Assembly (NCBI RefSeq): GCF_018446385.1
Contig: NC_055998.1
Span: forward strand, 22,871,173 to 22,935,172
From: Zingiber officinale
Lineage: Eukaryota; Streptophyta; Magnoliopsida; Zingiberales; Zingiberaceae
Direction of reading: 5' to 3'
DNA: 64,000 nucleotides
How positions within the stretch are numbered: the stretch's first letter is position 1; the number at the start of each line of letters is the position of its first letter. Under the pieces are notes generated by a model. The model had not been told where the DNA came from. It saw only the letters and a list, made by a program, of their open reading frames with translations, and searched no databases. The position numbers and the translations under genes were made by a program. Shown here piece after piece: positions 22,768 through 34,850 of this stretch.

Positions 22768-23979
22768 CTAGGCCTGTTTGAATTTGCTCAAATGTGGAAT
22801 TCTATTAATTTTCATGAATAGACGTGACCACAAATGGTACAAGCCCAAGATCAAACCACTGGCAAAACACCACCAGCAACAAGTCTGGCAACAATGGCAG
22901 AAGCAAGAAACAGAGCAGCTCTGTTCTTTGTTCTCCTCTTCCTCTGCTTCTGTGCCCCTTGCCAGCTGCCATCCTTCGCTCCGAAACCAATCCAGCCGTC
23001 TTCCTTCCCATGCCAATTCCCTCATTATTTCCCTTGCGCCGGCGATTATCGCATCACTATGCTCTTCTAGATCGTGGCTAATGCATTCGAATTCCTCGCC
23101 GGTATCGCCTTCTTCGTCGCCGTCGTTGTTCTTAGTCCACTCGAGAACGCCTCTCGGCGAAGGTTCTGTTTCCGTGCTCTGTTTCGCCAAAAAAGGATGG
23201 CTCAGTAACTGCTCCGCCGTCCACCGCTCTCTCGCGTCCCTTCTCAAGCACCTGGCCACGAAATCCCGGCCAATTTCTGACAGCTTCGCCGGCAACTCGG
23301 GTGTTCCCTCTCCGTAGCCAATCCTGAGCATTGCTCCAATGGCGTCTTCGCCCGCTAAATTCGGCCACGGGGGCGCTCCTCCCGTCGCCATCTCTATCAC
23401 TGTGCACCCAAGCGACCACACGTCTGCCGCCGGCGTCGGGCGCTCCCCCCTCGCCACCTCTGGCGCCATCCACAACGGCGTCCCGCCACGCGCGCAGCCG
23501 CCGGAAGCGGCTCCGACCCTCACCGCCACGCCGAAGTCCGCGAGCTTGGCCGCCGGGCCGCGTCCGCCTCCGCTCAGCAGCACGTTCCGGCCCTTGACGT
23601 CGCAGTGCACGACGCCGGCGACGTCGTGGAGGTACCGCAGCGCGAGCGCCACGCACTGCGCGTACGCGCGCACGCGGGGCTCGTCGCCCAGGGCGGCGTC
23701 CGCCGCCGTGCCGCCCGGCATGAACTCGAGGTGCAGGTTGCGGCGACCCCCGGCGGTGTCGTCGCCGAGGTAGGACACGACGTAGGGAGAGCTGAGGGAC
23801 TTGAGGATTTGGACCTCGTTCTCGAGTGCGCGGAGGGAGGCGAGCGGGGAGGAGGTCAAGCCGACGGACTTGACGGCGAAGACATGGCCGGTGGAGCTTT
23901 CGACGGCGAGGTGGACCGCCGCATGGGCGCCGACACCGAGTGGGCGACCCCTGACCCAGCTCGTGGCGGAGCTTTCCAT
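22768..23979 (-). CDS. MAPKKK17/18-like protein kinase, single exon
   Basis: The product has 403 residues with a complete kinase domain (about 8-264): glycine loop GVGAHAAV (15-22), VK lysine at 37, catalytic HCDVKGRN (125-132), DFG (148-150) and GTPLWMAPE (166-174). The WVRGRPLG start, the HCDVKGRN loop and the lack of introns are typical of the plant MEKK-like MAPKKK15-21 group. Members of this group activate MKK3-type kinases in ABA and stress signalling; that role is inferred from the family. The last 60 residues are odd: an acidic stretch, then a Cys-rich hydrophobic segment (CSVSCFCHCCQTCCWWC) and a basic end. The start at 23979 fits a TATA box 63 bases upstream. High GC near the start falls toward the end, as in monocot genes. 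Confidence 0.93.
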   Translation of the reverse strand: MESSATSWVRGRPLGVGAHAAVHLAVESSTGHVFAVKSVGLTSSPLASLRALENEVQILKSLSSPYVVSYLGDDTAGGRRNLHLEFMPGGTAADAALGDEPRVRAYAQCVALALRYLHDVAGVVHCDVKGRNVLLSGGGRGPAAKLADFGVAVRVGAASGGCARGGTPLWMAPEVARGERPTPAADVWSLGCTVIEMATGGAPPWPNLAGEDAIGAMLRIGYGEGTPELPAKLSEIGRDFVARCLRRDARERWTAEQLLSHPFLAKQSTETEPSPRGVLEWTKNNDGDEEGDTGEEFECISHDLEEHSDAIIAGAREIMRELAWEGRRLDWFRSEGWQLARGTEAEEEENKEQSCSVSCFCHCCQTCCWWCFASGLILGLYHLWSRLFMKINRIPHLSKFKQA

Positions 23980-24041
23980 CTCGAGAATCGAGAGCGAACT
24001 TGCTGTTGCCCTTTTCTTCCACTAGTACCGCCGAGGAACTA

Positions 24042-24051
24042 CTATTTATAG
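24042..24051 (-). promoter_or_regulatory. TATA box of the MAPKKK gene
   Basis: On the minus strand CTATAAATAG lies 63 bases before the start codon, leaving room for a short leader of about 30-40 bases. Confidence 0.7.
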
Positions 24052-24238
24052 TTGGTTTTGGGTTTTGGAGAGGCTTTAATTACATCAGCAAAATTAAAAT
24101 ATTATTTATATATGGAAATGATTTATTTGATTAATTGAGAGAAGGATCCAAATTAGGCCTCTCATAAATTCTCTTTTATGGAAAGTGAAGATATGTAACT
24201 TCATCAACTCGACTAACTACTACCCTTTAACCTTTCTC

Positions 24239-24275
24239 CGTCGGGTTAGGTCGGGTCGGGTCGGTTCGGATCGAC
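24239..24275. repeat. Short (ggtcg)n-type repeat
   Basis: Imperfect copies of gtcgg/ggtcg (ggtcgggtcgggtcggttcg) lie in the MAPKKK upstream region. Confidence 0.6.
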
Positions 24276-24570
24276 TCTGCTCGCGATCATGACTGGCAAT
24301 CTCATTGCTCACGGATTTCATCTACAAGTTGGGCGCTCGCCACTCCCTTTGCCTAAACCAAATGGATGGATACCATTCAGCTGTAACCTCATGGGCCCCA
24401 CTATTCATGGTCATTCCGATCGAAGCCAGACAAAGCAGCGGCAGAGCTAAAACGTATCGAAGGCGATGACTGTTAATCCTCGGCACTCGCTTTCCTTCTC
24501 CATTCATTCATTGTTTTTCCGATTCAGGTTAACTGCCTGATTTAGAGTTGATGCATTTCCACAGACACCT

Positions 24571-24576
24571 CACGTG
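24571..24576. promoter_or_regulatory. G-box CACGTG upstream of the MAPKKK gene
   Basis: A perfect CACGTG palindrome lies about 590 bases upstream of the kinase start. G-boxes can bind bZIP or bHLH factors and form the core of ABA-responsive elements; its use here is inferred only from the kinase family. Confidence 0.35.
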
Positions 24577-24763
24577 CTTGATCGAGCTGGAGCGAACCAT
24601 TTGCCGAACACTGCACGGGCATGGAGATACAGCCTCCGCCCACATGAGATGATCGGGTCAGAGAGGAACGCATGCAATGAACGTGTCGTTATTGTCGATG
24701 TATATGATCTCGTGGATTGTATCGTACCATGTTTGATGTCTCAACGGGGATTTATTGACCCTG

Positions 24764-24769
24764 CACGTG
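24764..24769. promoter_or_regulatory. Second G-box CACGTG upstream of the MAPKKK gene
   Basis: A second CACGTG (context tgcacgtgct) lies about 785 bases upstream of the kinase start and 193 bases from the first. Confidence 0.3.
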
Positions 24770-24829
24770 CTGGTCGTTGTCATTGCAGCAGTGTAAACAA
24801 TTTTTTCGCCATTTTTTTTTTTTTTTGAA

Positions 24830-25500
24830 GAATTCTAGAGCGATTAGGTTATAAGAATTTTTTCTGAAACAAAAAAAAAAAAATGGTGGAAGATGAGGGA
24901 ATGAGAAGATAAGAGCCCTTTCGATGTCATATGTTAGTTCATTTGGATAGCACGAACTCAGCAGCAGTAAAATTAAAGAAGATGGAGCCGCCTTGTTGCC
25001 CCACCGCAGGCGTATGTTACAGTGGTGAATGCTCATTCAGTAGATTTGCAGTACATTTTCTTCGAGATAAAAAATTTAAAAAATTAATTGCTAGATGTTG
25101 ATCCGTTTGTGAGCGAACTAGGAAGATGTCCACCTACTTCACATGATTACAGATTATAAAGATAATTATAGAGCCACCTTGTAGACAAAAGAGAAAGCAG
25201 AGTGGCCATTTGGTCGACAGTATTCTAGATATCAAGCATTATTGAAAAAATCTTTTCACCACAACAACTTGAATGATAAATCTGAAAACACTTTTTTTTT
25301 AAAAAAAAAAAATCTGCGGAGTGAGTATTCATAAAATTAGGAGTAAGACGGGAAGCCCACAAGAACTCGCCCTTTTTCTGCAGTTACACTAAGATTGTAA
25401 AGAAGGGCACATCACTTTCTTTGCCAAGGTGAGCTAAGCATGGCATGTGGGTGAAGGAAATGGAATCTCGCTCTGCTTCCAGTATCTGCCACCAGCTGCA
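24830..25500. other. Intergenic DNA without a gene
   Basis: AT-rich with several A/T homopolymers; no supported ORF, RNA gene or repeat structure was seen. Confidence 0.5.
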
Positions 25501-25516
25501 ACACCTTCATTTTCCA

Positions 25517-25682
25517 TCACAAGTGGCTTCCAAGGTTGGACGTGAGAAAAGAATGGATATCTTCACAGGAAATAGTGACTTCTTCATGGATTCCATGCTG
25601 TGAAGATATGCATTGCATTTCTGTCTGCAGCTGTAGCATGTTTTCCTGCTCTGAAGACAATGACAAGTTTGTCTGAATCCTC
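25517..25682 (-). pseudogene. Possible orphan terminal exon of an unidentified host gene
   Basis: On the minus strand an acceptor-like 'aaaattttcag' (ending at 25683) is followed by an open frame of 54 codons after one phase base, ending in TGA at 25517-25519. The product is not low-complexity and reads RIQTNLSLSSEQENMLQLQ at its start and SFLTSNLGSHL at its end. I do not recognise a family. No matching upstream exon was found in 25700-27240. It could be a relic of a gene disrupted by transposons, the last exon of a gene with a distant 5' part, or chance. Confidence 0.3.
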
Positions 25683-25699
25683 CTGAAAATTTTAATACA

Positions 25700-27105
25700 T
25701 TTTATCAGTTCCGGAACTAGAAAAAATGTTTTGTGATGATTCAGATTGAATGATGGTTGTTTATGTTGACACTATCGACAAATGAGCCACTGGATAATTG
25801 TCTTCTATGTCGATGAAGTCACCAAACACCAAGGGAAGGCCGAACTGTTAGGAACGCTTGTGAAGGTTGAGAGAGAGAGAGAGAGAGAGTTAGAATAAAA
25901 GTCAGGGTGTCTGACTCAACCACTCCAACGCTCAAATCAAGTCTCCGACGGGAGAAAGGAAGAAGAGAATGAAAAATGAAAGAAGAAGAATAGTAATTGA
26001 GAGAAGAGATTATAGTTTTTCCGTGCATACCCCTTTTTGTAAGATGAATCATCTTTATATATTCCTCTGTGGGAAGATTGGTACCCATGCTTTTTGTACT
26101 CTTATCCTGATCGATGGGATGTTCCGTACAAGTATAGAAAGTGTCACATCACCATGTTCTGAGTTGTGTCACACCATATCCTTCTAGTTACGTCATCTCA
26201 TGCTTTGTGAGCCGTATCATCCCATATCTTGTTGACCCCACCTTCTACATAAACCATGCTCTTGGTACAACAAGGCTAAGTCTAGTAAGATGAGTCGGAG
26301 TGACTAAGTTGAGCTATTGAACTGAAGGAATCGGCGTGGACGAGCCGAGTAGCATGGCCGAGCCGACTAGTGGAGCTTCTCATCTATGGCCATCGTCGTC
26401 CGAGTAAAGGTGGTTGAACTGGAGGGATTGGCATGACCAAGCTGAATGGCGGAGCTTCTCGTCTCAGGTCAACTGAGCCAAAGGGGAGTCTCTTGTCTCG
26501 GATCGGCCGAGCTGAATGTCGGAGCTTCTTGTCTCGGGTCAGCCGAGTGGAGGTGGTCTTGTTGACCTATCTTGACTTTGGCCCCATCTCAGCATGACTA
26601 TTGCCCTTCTTAATTCACACGAAGGCTTTTAATATTCCCCACATCACAAGTCTTCCCACTAAGTCTAGTTGAAGGAGGTATGAGTTCGATTGACTAGACT
26701 GTTGTGGTGTGACAGGATGGGATTGCCACATCTACATACTTTTGTACCATTCCATGCCTTCGTTAGTAGTCAAAGAGGGCACATGATGAGATTGTGAATC
26801 CACTGTGTGATCCGAGCGTCACCGCACATTTATGACACCATACTCTATCAACCTCGATCTTTGAGTCACGTGTGACGCTATGTCTGACAAGACTCTTACA
26901 ATAAACCTTTTCGAGATCACGTCTATCAATGTGATTTAAATAGTTGAGGCGATCGAAGAGTCATCCGGATCACCATAATTAATCAGATTAAGTTGATCCA
27001 CTTGCTTGAGAGCTTGAGAGTCGATTCTCAGCTTGTAGCTATCGTGGCGAGGGAGGTCTTAATGAGGAGAATCGCAAGGATGAGTCACTGAGAGAGCTAG
27101 GGCTT

Positions 27106-27138
<33 letters not shown>

Positions 27139-27239
27139 CCCTTCATATTTTTGGGCACTGGTAGCCCTGGCCTAGGGCCAGCTCTGGCTGAAACTTTATC
27201 AACATCCACATCTTCCGCTGTTAGTTGGGTTTCACCACC
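25700..27239. other. Intergenic/repeat-derived DNA without a gene
   Basis: Contains a (GA)n run at 25868-25889 and a (TA)n run at about 27108-27135. In 26300-26560 a phrase around 'ggagcttctcgtctcgggtcagccgagt' recurs several times at irregular spacing and is probably transposon-derived. No credible coding frame. Confidence 0.5.
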
Positions 27240-27756
27240 TTCTATAAGTACCCCGAGTGAGTTTTGATGTGATCAACTAGATTAAGTTATCTTCTGCATA
27301 TTTGATACCTTGTATCTAAGTGTGCAGAGACTTAGGAACATAAGAAGTTGAGTGAAAGGCATAGCTAATGAAAAGCATGGCACGGGAAGTGAGTCAACGG
27401 ATTCAATGCATCCGAGGGACGAAGTGCTGTGAAAGAGTACACGGTCAGTTGATGAGAAGGATGCATGCGATGCTTCCAAGGGATGAGAAGCTGGAGCAGA
27501 AGAATGCACGAGGAGAAATCCAAAGTTGGATTCGAATGAGCTCAACTCTGGATGACTAGAGAATTACCCGAGCGATCGAAGTAGCTACAGACAAGTCAAC
27601 TTTGTGTTGACTTGTCCAAGCACCTGGACCAAGTCTAGGCACTTGGACTCCAAGTGCCCGGATCATGTCCTACGCCTGGACCAACTTGGAACCGAATAGG
27701 CGCCTTTTCTAGACGTTGTTGCATATGACGATTCAAAGTCCACATCAGCAACACTC
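27240..27756 (+). repeat. Diverged SIRE LTR fragment
   Basis: The order of motifs matches the LTRs at 1379 and 11348: 'gttttgatgtgatcaa', 'ctaagtgtgcag', 'agggacgaa' and 'gatgagaag', then 'gtcaacttt' and a 'cgcctggacc' palindrome zone. Many substitutions are present and the TGTTGG start is missing, so it is an old truncated copy. Confidence 0.7.
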
Positions 27757-29480
27757 TGTTGGTGCAATTGACACTAATGATCAAACTTGAGTTTTAATTT
27801 ATAACAAATGGATTAAAATTAGGTGTTGTGTGATCTAACCTTTCTACAAAGTGTACATGACTTGACTGGTCTAACACTAGGCTGAAATCTGGCTAGGTCT
27901 GGAGGACCTAATAGCTGATGTGGAAGTTCATATAAGTTAAGGAGTGACTCGATATCTAGAGAGAAGTCTGGCTGGGTCCGCGGGACCTAACAGCTGGCCG
28001 AAATCTAGTTGGATCTGCTAACCTGACAACTGGCAGGAAGACTTCATGAACCGAAGTAAAGTCAAGTGATTCTGCATGGTAAGTAAGGTAAGTCACAAAG
28101 GAGAGTGTCCAGTGAGGATGAGTCCTAATTAGGGACTTTAGGCGTAGCTCCAGTTTAGATCCATTTTAGAAATCTAAATTGAGACCATGGCTAGTTCCAG
28201 GTCTTGGAAAGACAGGCAGTAGTTAGAAAGCAAATTCAGCCTTGGTGAATATTGCTCAAGGTGCCTCCTGGTCGATTGGAGGTGCCCTGGACAATGGAGC
28301 TAAGGCTCCACCTGAAGTCTTCAGTTGCAGATTCGCACAGAAATGCATAAAGCACCTCTTGTGCGATTGGAGGTGCCCTGGAGAAAGTTACGAAGGCGCC
28401 TCGGACTGCTTGAAGATGTCCTCTAGAGTTTAAAACTGAAGGTTGTGGAGGTTATCATTTCCGAAGATAAGGTGATCAGATTTGTTGTTGGAGGCACCTC
28501 AGACAAGGAAGGGAGGTCCCCCAAAGGCTTCAGCTACGGGTTCGTGCAGACAGGCATGAAGGCACCTCCTATATGATTGGAGGCGCCCTGGAGCAAGGTA
28601 CGAAGGTGCCTCGGACTGCTTGAAGGCACCCTCCAGAGGATAAAAACTTAAGGATGTGAAGATTATTGTTTCTGAAGATAAGGCAATCATATTTGCTGCT
28701 AGAGGCACCTCAGATAAGGAAGGGAGGTGCCCTCAACGGTCTATAAAAGGAAGGCTCACCTAAGCTCTCAACACAACTCAATTACAACTTCTACAAGCGA
28801 ACTTTCGAGCTTTCGATTGCTCCGACTTCTTCCTCCTACTATGTTGCGACGTTGCTGAGCTCGACTACTGTTGAGAAGCCGTCCAACACCAAGCTCGATC
28901 AGATCTTCTACAAAGTGTTAGGTAATGAAAGTTTTTTAAGTACTTAATTATTGCATAAAGGAAAGTATAGGTTGTTACATTTGTCCTTGTTTTACTATTG
29001 TACATGATTCCTTCTTTCAACAGTTTTGAAAGAGAATTATAGTGGATTGCTTGTCGATACGGTCCAAGAGATCGTGGGTATTGGAGTAGAAGTCGCTGAA
29101 AGCTCCCAACCGAGTAATTATTTAAGTTATTGTATTCATTCCTTTTCATTTCTATTTCTATCTCTTTCGATGCGTACTATTTTCAAAAAAGAGATATTTT
29201 TCTCTAAATTAGTACAACGACCAATTAAGCAGGGGGTTATTTTTCTATTTTTTTTGCTTTACTTTTTCAATTTTAAGCTTTTTGAATCAATTTGAACCCG
29301 CATTGTTGCCTCTTCAGATAATGCTTTCCACTTTAATTTCCTAGAATTGCTCAAAACTATGCAACACCACTTGAGCTTTATTCTATTCTTCTTCTTTTTA
29401 TCACACTGATTATCACAAGACCAAGTCTTGGTATCTGTTTAGTTTTTCCTATTTCAGTAATCGCATGGCCTAAAATGAAG
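27757..29480 (+). repeat. SIRE-type LTR and leader with a 210-bp internal duplication (right end approximate)
   Basis: It begins TGTTGGTGCAATTGAC. A tandem duplication of about 210 bp spans roughly 28290-28740 (for example 'attggaggtgccctgg' at 28366 and 'attggaggcgccctgg' at 28576). A TATA box (ctataaaagg, 28741-28750) follows directly. A primer-site-like 'tggtatctg' occurs near 29430, but the LTR end is unclear. It leads into a gag fragment at 29500. Confidence 0.6.
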
Positions 29481-29499
29481 GATATAGTACCACTCATCT

Positions 29500-29801
29500 C
29501 CTGCTATTCAATTAAAATGACTTCTCATACTGGAAGAAGCGGATGGAGGTGTACATCAAGTTCGACATTGACCAGTGGCTCTTGATTCACGAGGATACAA
29601 AGAGCCAATGGATGAAGCTATAAAAGCACCTCTCAACCTCAATAATTAGAACCCAAAGATGAAGAAGAAGAAGGCACAAATTGAGTTCAAAGATAAAAAC
29701 ACCCTTCAGTGCAGACTCACGAAGGAATAAGTGATCCGCATTGGCCCACATGAGAATGCAAAGAAACTATGGGACAAACTCATCAAGTTACCTGAAGGAA
29801 C
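29500..29801 (+). pseudogene. Decayed SIRE gag, first segment
   Basis: The frame shows YWKKRMEVYIKFDIDQWLL and, after stops and a shift, NAKKLWDKLIKLPEGT, the UBN2-type Gag signature. The reading is interrupted after GGAAC (29797-29801) by the minus-strand element and resumes at 38519. Confidence 0.8.
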
Positions 29802-31386
29802 TATTGGATCGTAAAGAAACGCTAAAGGGGGGTGAATAGCGTTCGTTGAAAATCGAAACAGAAATCGAGTACGCAGTGGAAGAGAAAAAATTGAAGCAAC
29901 GCTAACACACCAAGTTTTACTTGGTTCAGAGTCTTCGTCGACTCCTACTCCAAGGCCCGCACGTGAGAGTGCTTTCGGTTAGCAATTCACTAATAGTTCG
30001 AAAAAGTATTACACGATAAGTACAAGAACTATAAAAGTTACCGACAACAAAGAAAACAAAATTAAGGCCCAGGTTATCGGAGAAGCTTCGCAGCATCGCA
30101 GGAGCGTCATTAGAGCAGCGCGCAAGAGAGCAATCATAGAAGAAAGTTGTTATCTAGCTCTTAGTGGAAGACTAGTTATATAAGCAGTTCTGGGTGCCTG
30201 GATCCCTTCCGGGCACCTGGACCATGACGTCGGCCTACCCAATTAGCGTGCTCCAAGCTGGCGACGAGATAAGTTTTGGCATTCCGGGCGCCCGGACCAG
30301 TTCCAGGCGCCCGGACCAGTTCCAGGCGCTCGGACCAGCTCTGGGCGCTTGGATCCCTTCCGAGCGCCCGGACCAGCTCCGAGCGCTCGGATCCCTTCCA
30401 AGCGCCCGAACCCTCTCCGAGCGTTCGGACCCCCCCTTTTCCAGCAACTCATTTTTCTGCAAGAAAAGGTTAATTCGAGGCAATAAAAATTATACTACCT
30501 TGTAAAATAAAGTTAGCACAATATAATAAATAGAGTAGTAATTAGATTCGGTCTCCTTAAGACCAGAATCTAATCAAGATCTCAACTTAGATTTTACAAA
30601 TGAATCTAAGTTGGATCGACACCTACTGTTCCCTCAAATGGGGAACGCCTCCTCACAAAGTCACTTTCCTCCTGTGACTTACCTTAACTTGCCATCTTGC
30701 CAGACATCCGGTCAACCCATTGACCTTGTCTGGACTTCATGCCAGTTATCTGATCGACCCGTTAACCTAGCTGGACTTCCCTGCAACACTGAGTTAGCAC
30801 AATAGATAAAGCAGTAAAGTAAGACAATGTTAACATATTTCAAGATTCGTTGGTCCGATCGATCGCGCGTGATCGATCGGAAATCAGTCGGTCACATATA
30901 ACCTAGGATTACCTCCCCTAGGGTTGTCCAGCTTCACTCACTAGGACTTCCATTACCTAGTTTCACTCACCAAGACTTCCACCACCTAGCTTCACTCATT
31001 AGGATCTGGCTTCACTCACTAGGACTTCCATCACCTAGCTTCACTCACTAGGGTACGACTTCACTCACCAGGATTTCCACTACCTAACTTCACTCACTAG
31101 GGTTCGACTTCACTCATCAGGACTTCCGCCACCTAGCTTCACTCACTAGGGTCCAGCTTCACTCACCAGGACTTTCACTTTGCCTAACCTCTAGTTAGGA
31201 CTAGTCACTCAATAGACTTCTCACCTACCTATCCTTCGGTTAGGACTTACCTTTGCTAGTCATCTAGTCTTGACTAGACTTCTCTCTTCCAAATATCAAG
31301 TCATGTTTGGATCAACCCTTGGTCAAACTGACCAGACTTAGGTATATTGTCAAACATTGAAACCCTAGAGGTCGATTACACCAATA
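29802..31386 (-). repeat. 3' LTR of the minus-strand SIRE-like element
   Basis: A repeat of 36999-38518 with length differences. Minus-strand TATA (ttatataa) lies near 30176-30183, beside an array of GGGCGCCCGGA/GAGCGCTCGGA palindromes at about 30190-30440. A second, longer palindrome lies at 30856-30879. A 'cttcactcactaggacttcc' repeat fills about 30930-31170. Confidence 0.85.
30932..31175. repeat. Degenerate repeats inside the LTR
   Basis: Several copies of 'cttcactcactagggt' / 'ttcactcaccaggacttcca' are arranged in alternation with a spacing of about 30-60 bp. The equivalent block in the other LTR is at about 38068-38300. Confidence 0.7.
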
Positions 31387-32194
31387 ATCTCTTTCTTTTT
31401 GATGTTTGACAATTTTCTTAAGTTAGATTTGAGTCTTTAAGGGTTAATTCCCAAAGTCTGAGAGATTGAAAAGTTTAAGAGATTAGAAATATTTTTAACT
31501 TTTCTAACTTAAGATAACAGAGATTAAAAATGTTTTTAACTTTTCTAACTTAAGATAACTCTCTTCCTTTAACTTTTCTAACTTAAGATCACTCTCCTCC
31601 TTTGGCACACATCAAAAGGATATAAACTTAAGGTTAGTTTCCATTAGGTTTTGCACCAACAATGTGCGAAAAACTTTCTAAAGTGTTTGCAAAAGCATCT
31701 TTCAACATATATTTAAAATAGTTGAGGAAAAATAATTTCTAAGTAAACATCAAAGAAAACTTAAGTAAACCTTTTTTTTGAGTTTTGCAAGAAAAACTTT
31801 ATAAAACTGTTGAAGAGAATTTTTGAATTAGAGCTTTTGTAAAAAAAACTTCTAAGTAATTTTGTCAAAATAAAGATTTAAATTTTTCTTAGTAAAAAGA
31901 ACTTTTAAGGAGTTTATTATTAAGAGGATTTTTTAAAGTAAAGATTTGTAAAAACTTCTTTGAGAAAAAAATATTTTCAAAGTGACTTTGCGAAAATAAT
32001 TTTAACAGAATTGTCTAAGTTACAAAAATGATTTAAAACACCTTTCTAAGGGATATAAAAATTTTCTATAAATACCAAAAACAAACTATCAAGATTTTTT
32101 AAAAGAAGATTTAAGAGCATTTTTAAAATAAGACTTTTGAAGAATGGAAGTAAAATTTTCAAGAAAGAAGAAAGTTTCTAAACAAATGGTTAAA

Positions 32195-33960
32195 GATTTT
32201 AATAAGTTTGAAAAAACATGATCCTCCCCCTGAATTTATTACTCCCCTGAAGTTAACACTCCCCCTTAAGTTACACTCCCTCTTAAGTTAAGAATGGGGT
32301 TTGGGTATGTTAAATTTCAAAGCCTTAGCACATTTTTATACTTAAGTGTTTTAGGGGATTTAGTGTTAGAAACACTTATGTTCATCAAGTGTATTATTTA
32401 CATAAGTATTTCTATATACTTGTTTATTTAAGTTTGATTAAAATAAGATTATTTAAATACATCAATAATCAATTATTCTAGGATTAAGTTAAGAATTGAT
32501 TTGTTACTAACTCAATAATAAGTAACTCAAGTTAATAGTTATTTGATTAAAACAACTTAAATTTTATATTAATTGATTGAGTTAATTGATTTAATGAAAG
32601 TCTTAGTTATAATATAATTTTTCATTTATTTCAGCCTTTTTTATTTTAAATTTAATTTAAGTAGGATTAACTAAATTTGAAGTCAGTATTAATTCAGAGT
32701 TAAATTTATTAAAGTTATTAAACAAAGTTAAGTAAAGTTAAGGTTTAATTTAAGTTAATCTTTAATTATGATTTAATTAAAGTAAGTTAAAATTTTTTAT
32801 TAACATTTTAATGTAAAGTCAAGTTTGATTTAAAATGAATTAGAGTAAAATAAATATTTTAATTAGGTTAAATTAAGGTACATAGCCAACCTAAGTTCTT
32901 AAATAAGGTTAGACTAAACAATTAAGTTTTAATTATTTACTTATTAATTATTTATAGAGTTTAAAGTTTAAGTTAATTTGATTTTGATTGATTTAATTGT
33001 TTATTAATTAAGTGTCTAAAAAATAATTTTAAAAAGGATTTTTAAAAGAATTTTAAAAAAGATTTTAATAAGTTTGAAAAAAAATGATCCTCCTCCTGAA
33101 TTTATTACTCCCCTTGAAGTTAACATTCCCCGTGAAGTCAACACTCTCCCTTAAGTTAACACTCCCTTTTAAGTTTGCACTCCCTCTTAAGTTAAGACTG
33201 GGATTTGGATATGTTAAATTTCAAGGCCTTAGCATATTTTTATACCTAAGTATTTTAGGGGATTTAGTGTTAGTAACACTTATGTTCATCAAGTGTATTA
33301 TTTACATAAGTATTTCCTTATACCTGTTTATTGAAGTTTGATTAAAATAAGATTATTTAAATGCATCAATAATCAATTATTCTAGGATTTAGTTAAAAAT
33401 TGATTTGTTACAAACTAAATAATAAGTAACTCAATTTAATACTTATTTGATTAAAACAACTTAAATTTTATATTAATTGATTAAGTTAATTGATTTAATG
33501 AAAGTCTTAATTATAATATAATTTTTCATTGATTTCATCTTTTTTTTGTTTTAGATTTAATTTAAGTAGGATTAACTAAGTTTGAACTCAGTATTAATTC
33601 AGAGTTAAATTTATTAAATTTATTAAATAAAGTTAAGATTCAATTTAAATCAATATTTAATTATGATTTAATTAAAGTAAGTTAAAATTTTGATTAATAT
33701 TTTAATATAAAATCATATTTGATTTAAAATGAATTAGAGTAAAGCAAATGTTTTAATTAATTTAAATTAAGGTACTGAGCAAACCAACCTAAGTTCTTAA
33801 ATAAGGTTAAACAAAACAATTAAATTTTAATTATTTACTTATTAATTATTTAATAGAGTTTAAAATTTAAGTTAATTCAATTTTGATTGATTTAATTGTT
33901 TATTAATTAAGTTTCAAATTAAGTCTCTAAAAAATAATTTTCAAATAATTTTCAAAAGGA
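32195..33960. repeat. Tandem duplication of about 866 bp
   Basis: 'Gattttaataagtttgaaaa' occurs at 32195 and again at 33061, and the two following stretches match along their length (for example 'cttaagttaa', 'ttaggggatttagtgtta', 'tcaataatcaattattctagga'). Each copy diverged by scattered changes. AT-rich; no gene. Confidence 0.8.
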
Positions 33961-34850
33961 TAGTTAAAAGAATTTTTAAAATGATTTTTAAAGTTTTTTT
34001 AAAACAATTTTAAAAATTATTTTTAAATCTTTCAAAAGAATTTTTAAAAGAATTTTTAAAATGATTTTTAAAGTTTTTAAAATTTTTAAAATTTTTAAAA
34101 GAATTTTTAAAATGATTTTTAAATTTTTTAAAATAATTTTTAAAATGAATTTTAAAGTTTTAAAAATAATTTTTAAATTTTTTTACTATAATTTAAAAAA
34201 AATAAAAGAATTTTTAAACTGACTTTTCAAGTTTTTAAATGAATTTTTAAAGTGACTTTTAAAGTTTTTAACAGAATTTTTAAAATAATTTTTTTAAAAA
34301 AAATTAAAATAATTTTTAAATTTTTTTAAAAGAATTTTTAAACTAATTTTTAAAGTTTTTAAAATAATTTTTTAAGTTTTTAAAAGAATTTTTTAAATAA
34401 TTTTTAAAATTTTTAATATAATTTTTAAAAGAATTTTTAAAGTTTTTAATATAATTTTTAAAAGTTTTTAAAATACTTTTTAAAATGATTTTCAAAGTTT
34501 TAAAATAATTTTTAAAATTTTTAAAATAATTTTAAAAGAGTTTTTAAAATTATTTTAAAAGTTTTTTAAAAGAATTTTCAATGTTTTTAAAATAATTTTA
34601 AAAATGAATTTTAAAATTTATAAAATAATTTTTAAAAGAATTTTTAAAGTTTTTAAAAGAATTTTTAAAGTTTTTAAAATAATTTTTAAAATGATTTTAA
34701 AGTGTTTAAAATAATTTTTAAAATTTTTAAAATGATTTTTAAAGTTTTAAAAAGAATTTTAAAATGTTTTTTTTAAGTTTTTAAAAGAATTTTTAAAATA
34801 ATTTTTAAAATAGTTTTAAAACTTAGTTTAATTTTAATTTAATTTAGTTT
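33961..34850. repeat. Simple AT-rich array of the 'tttttaaaataattttta' type
   Basis: Dozens of short imperfect units built from 'gaatttttaaaatgattttt' and 'aaagtttttaaaa' are present, with almost no C. No coding capacity. Confidence 0.85.

Noticed and set aside
23132..24051. Long ORFs overlapping the MAPKKK in other frames, including a 296-codon one on the same strand
   Set aside because: GC-rich shadow frames; only the 403-codon frame contains the complete set of kinase motifs.
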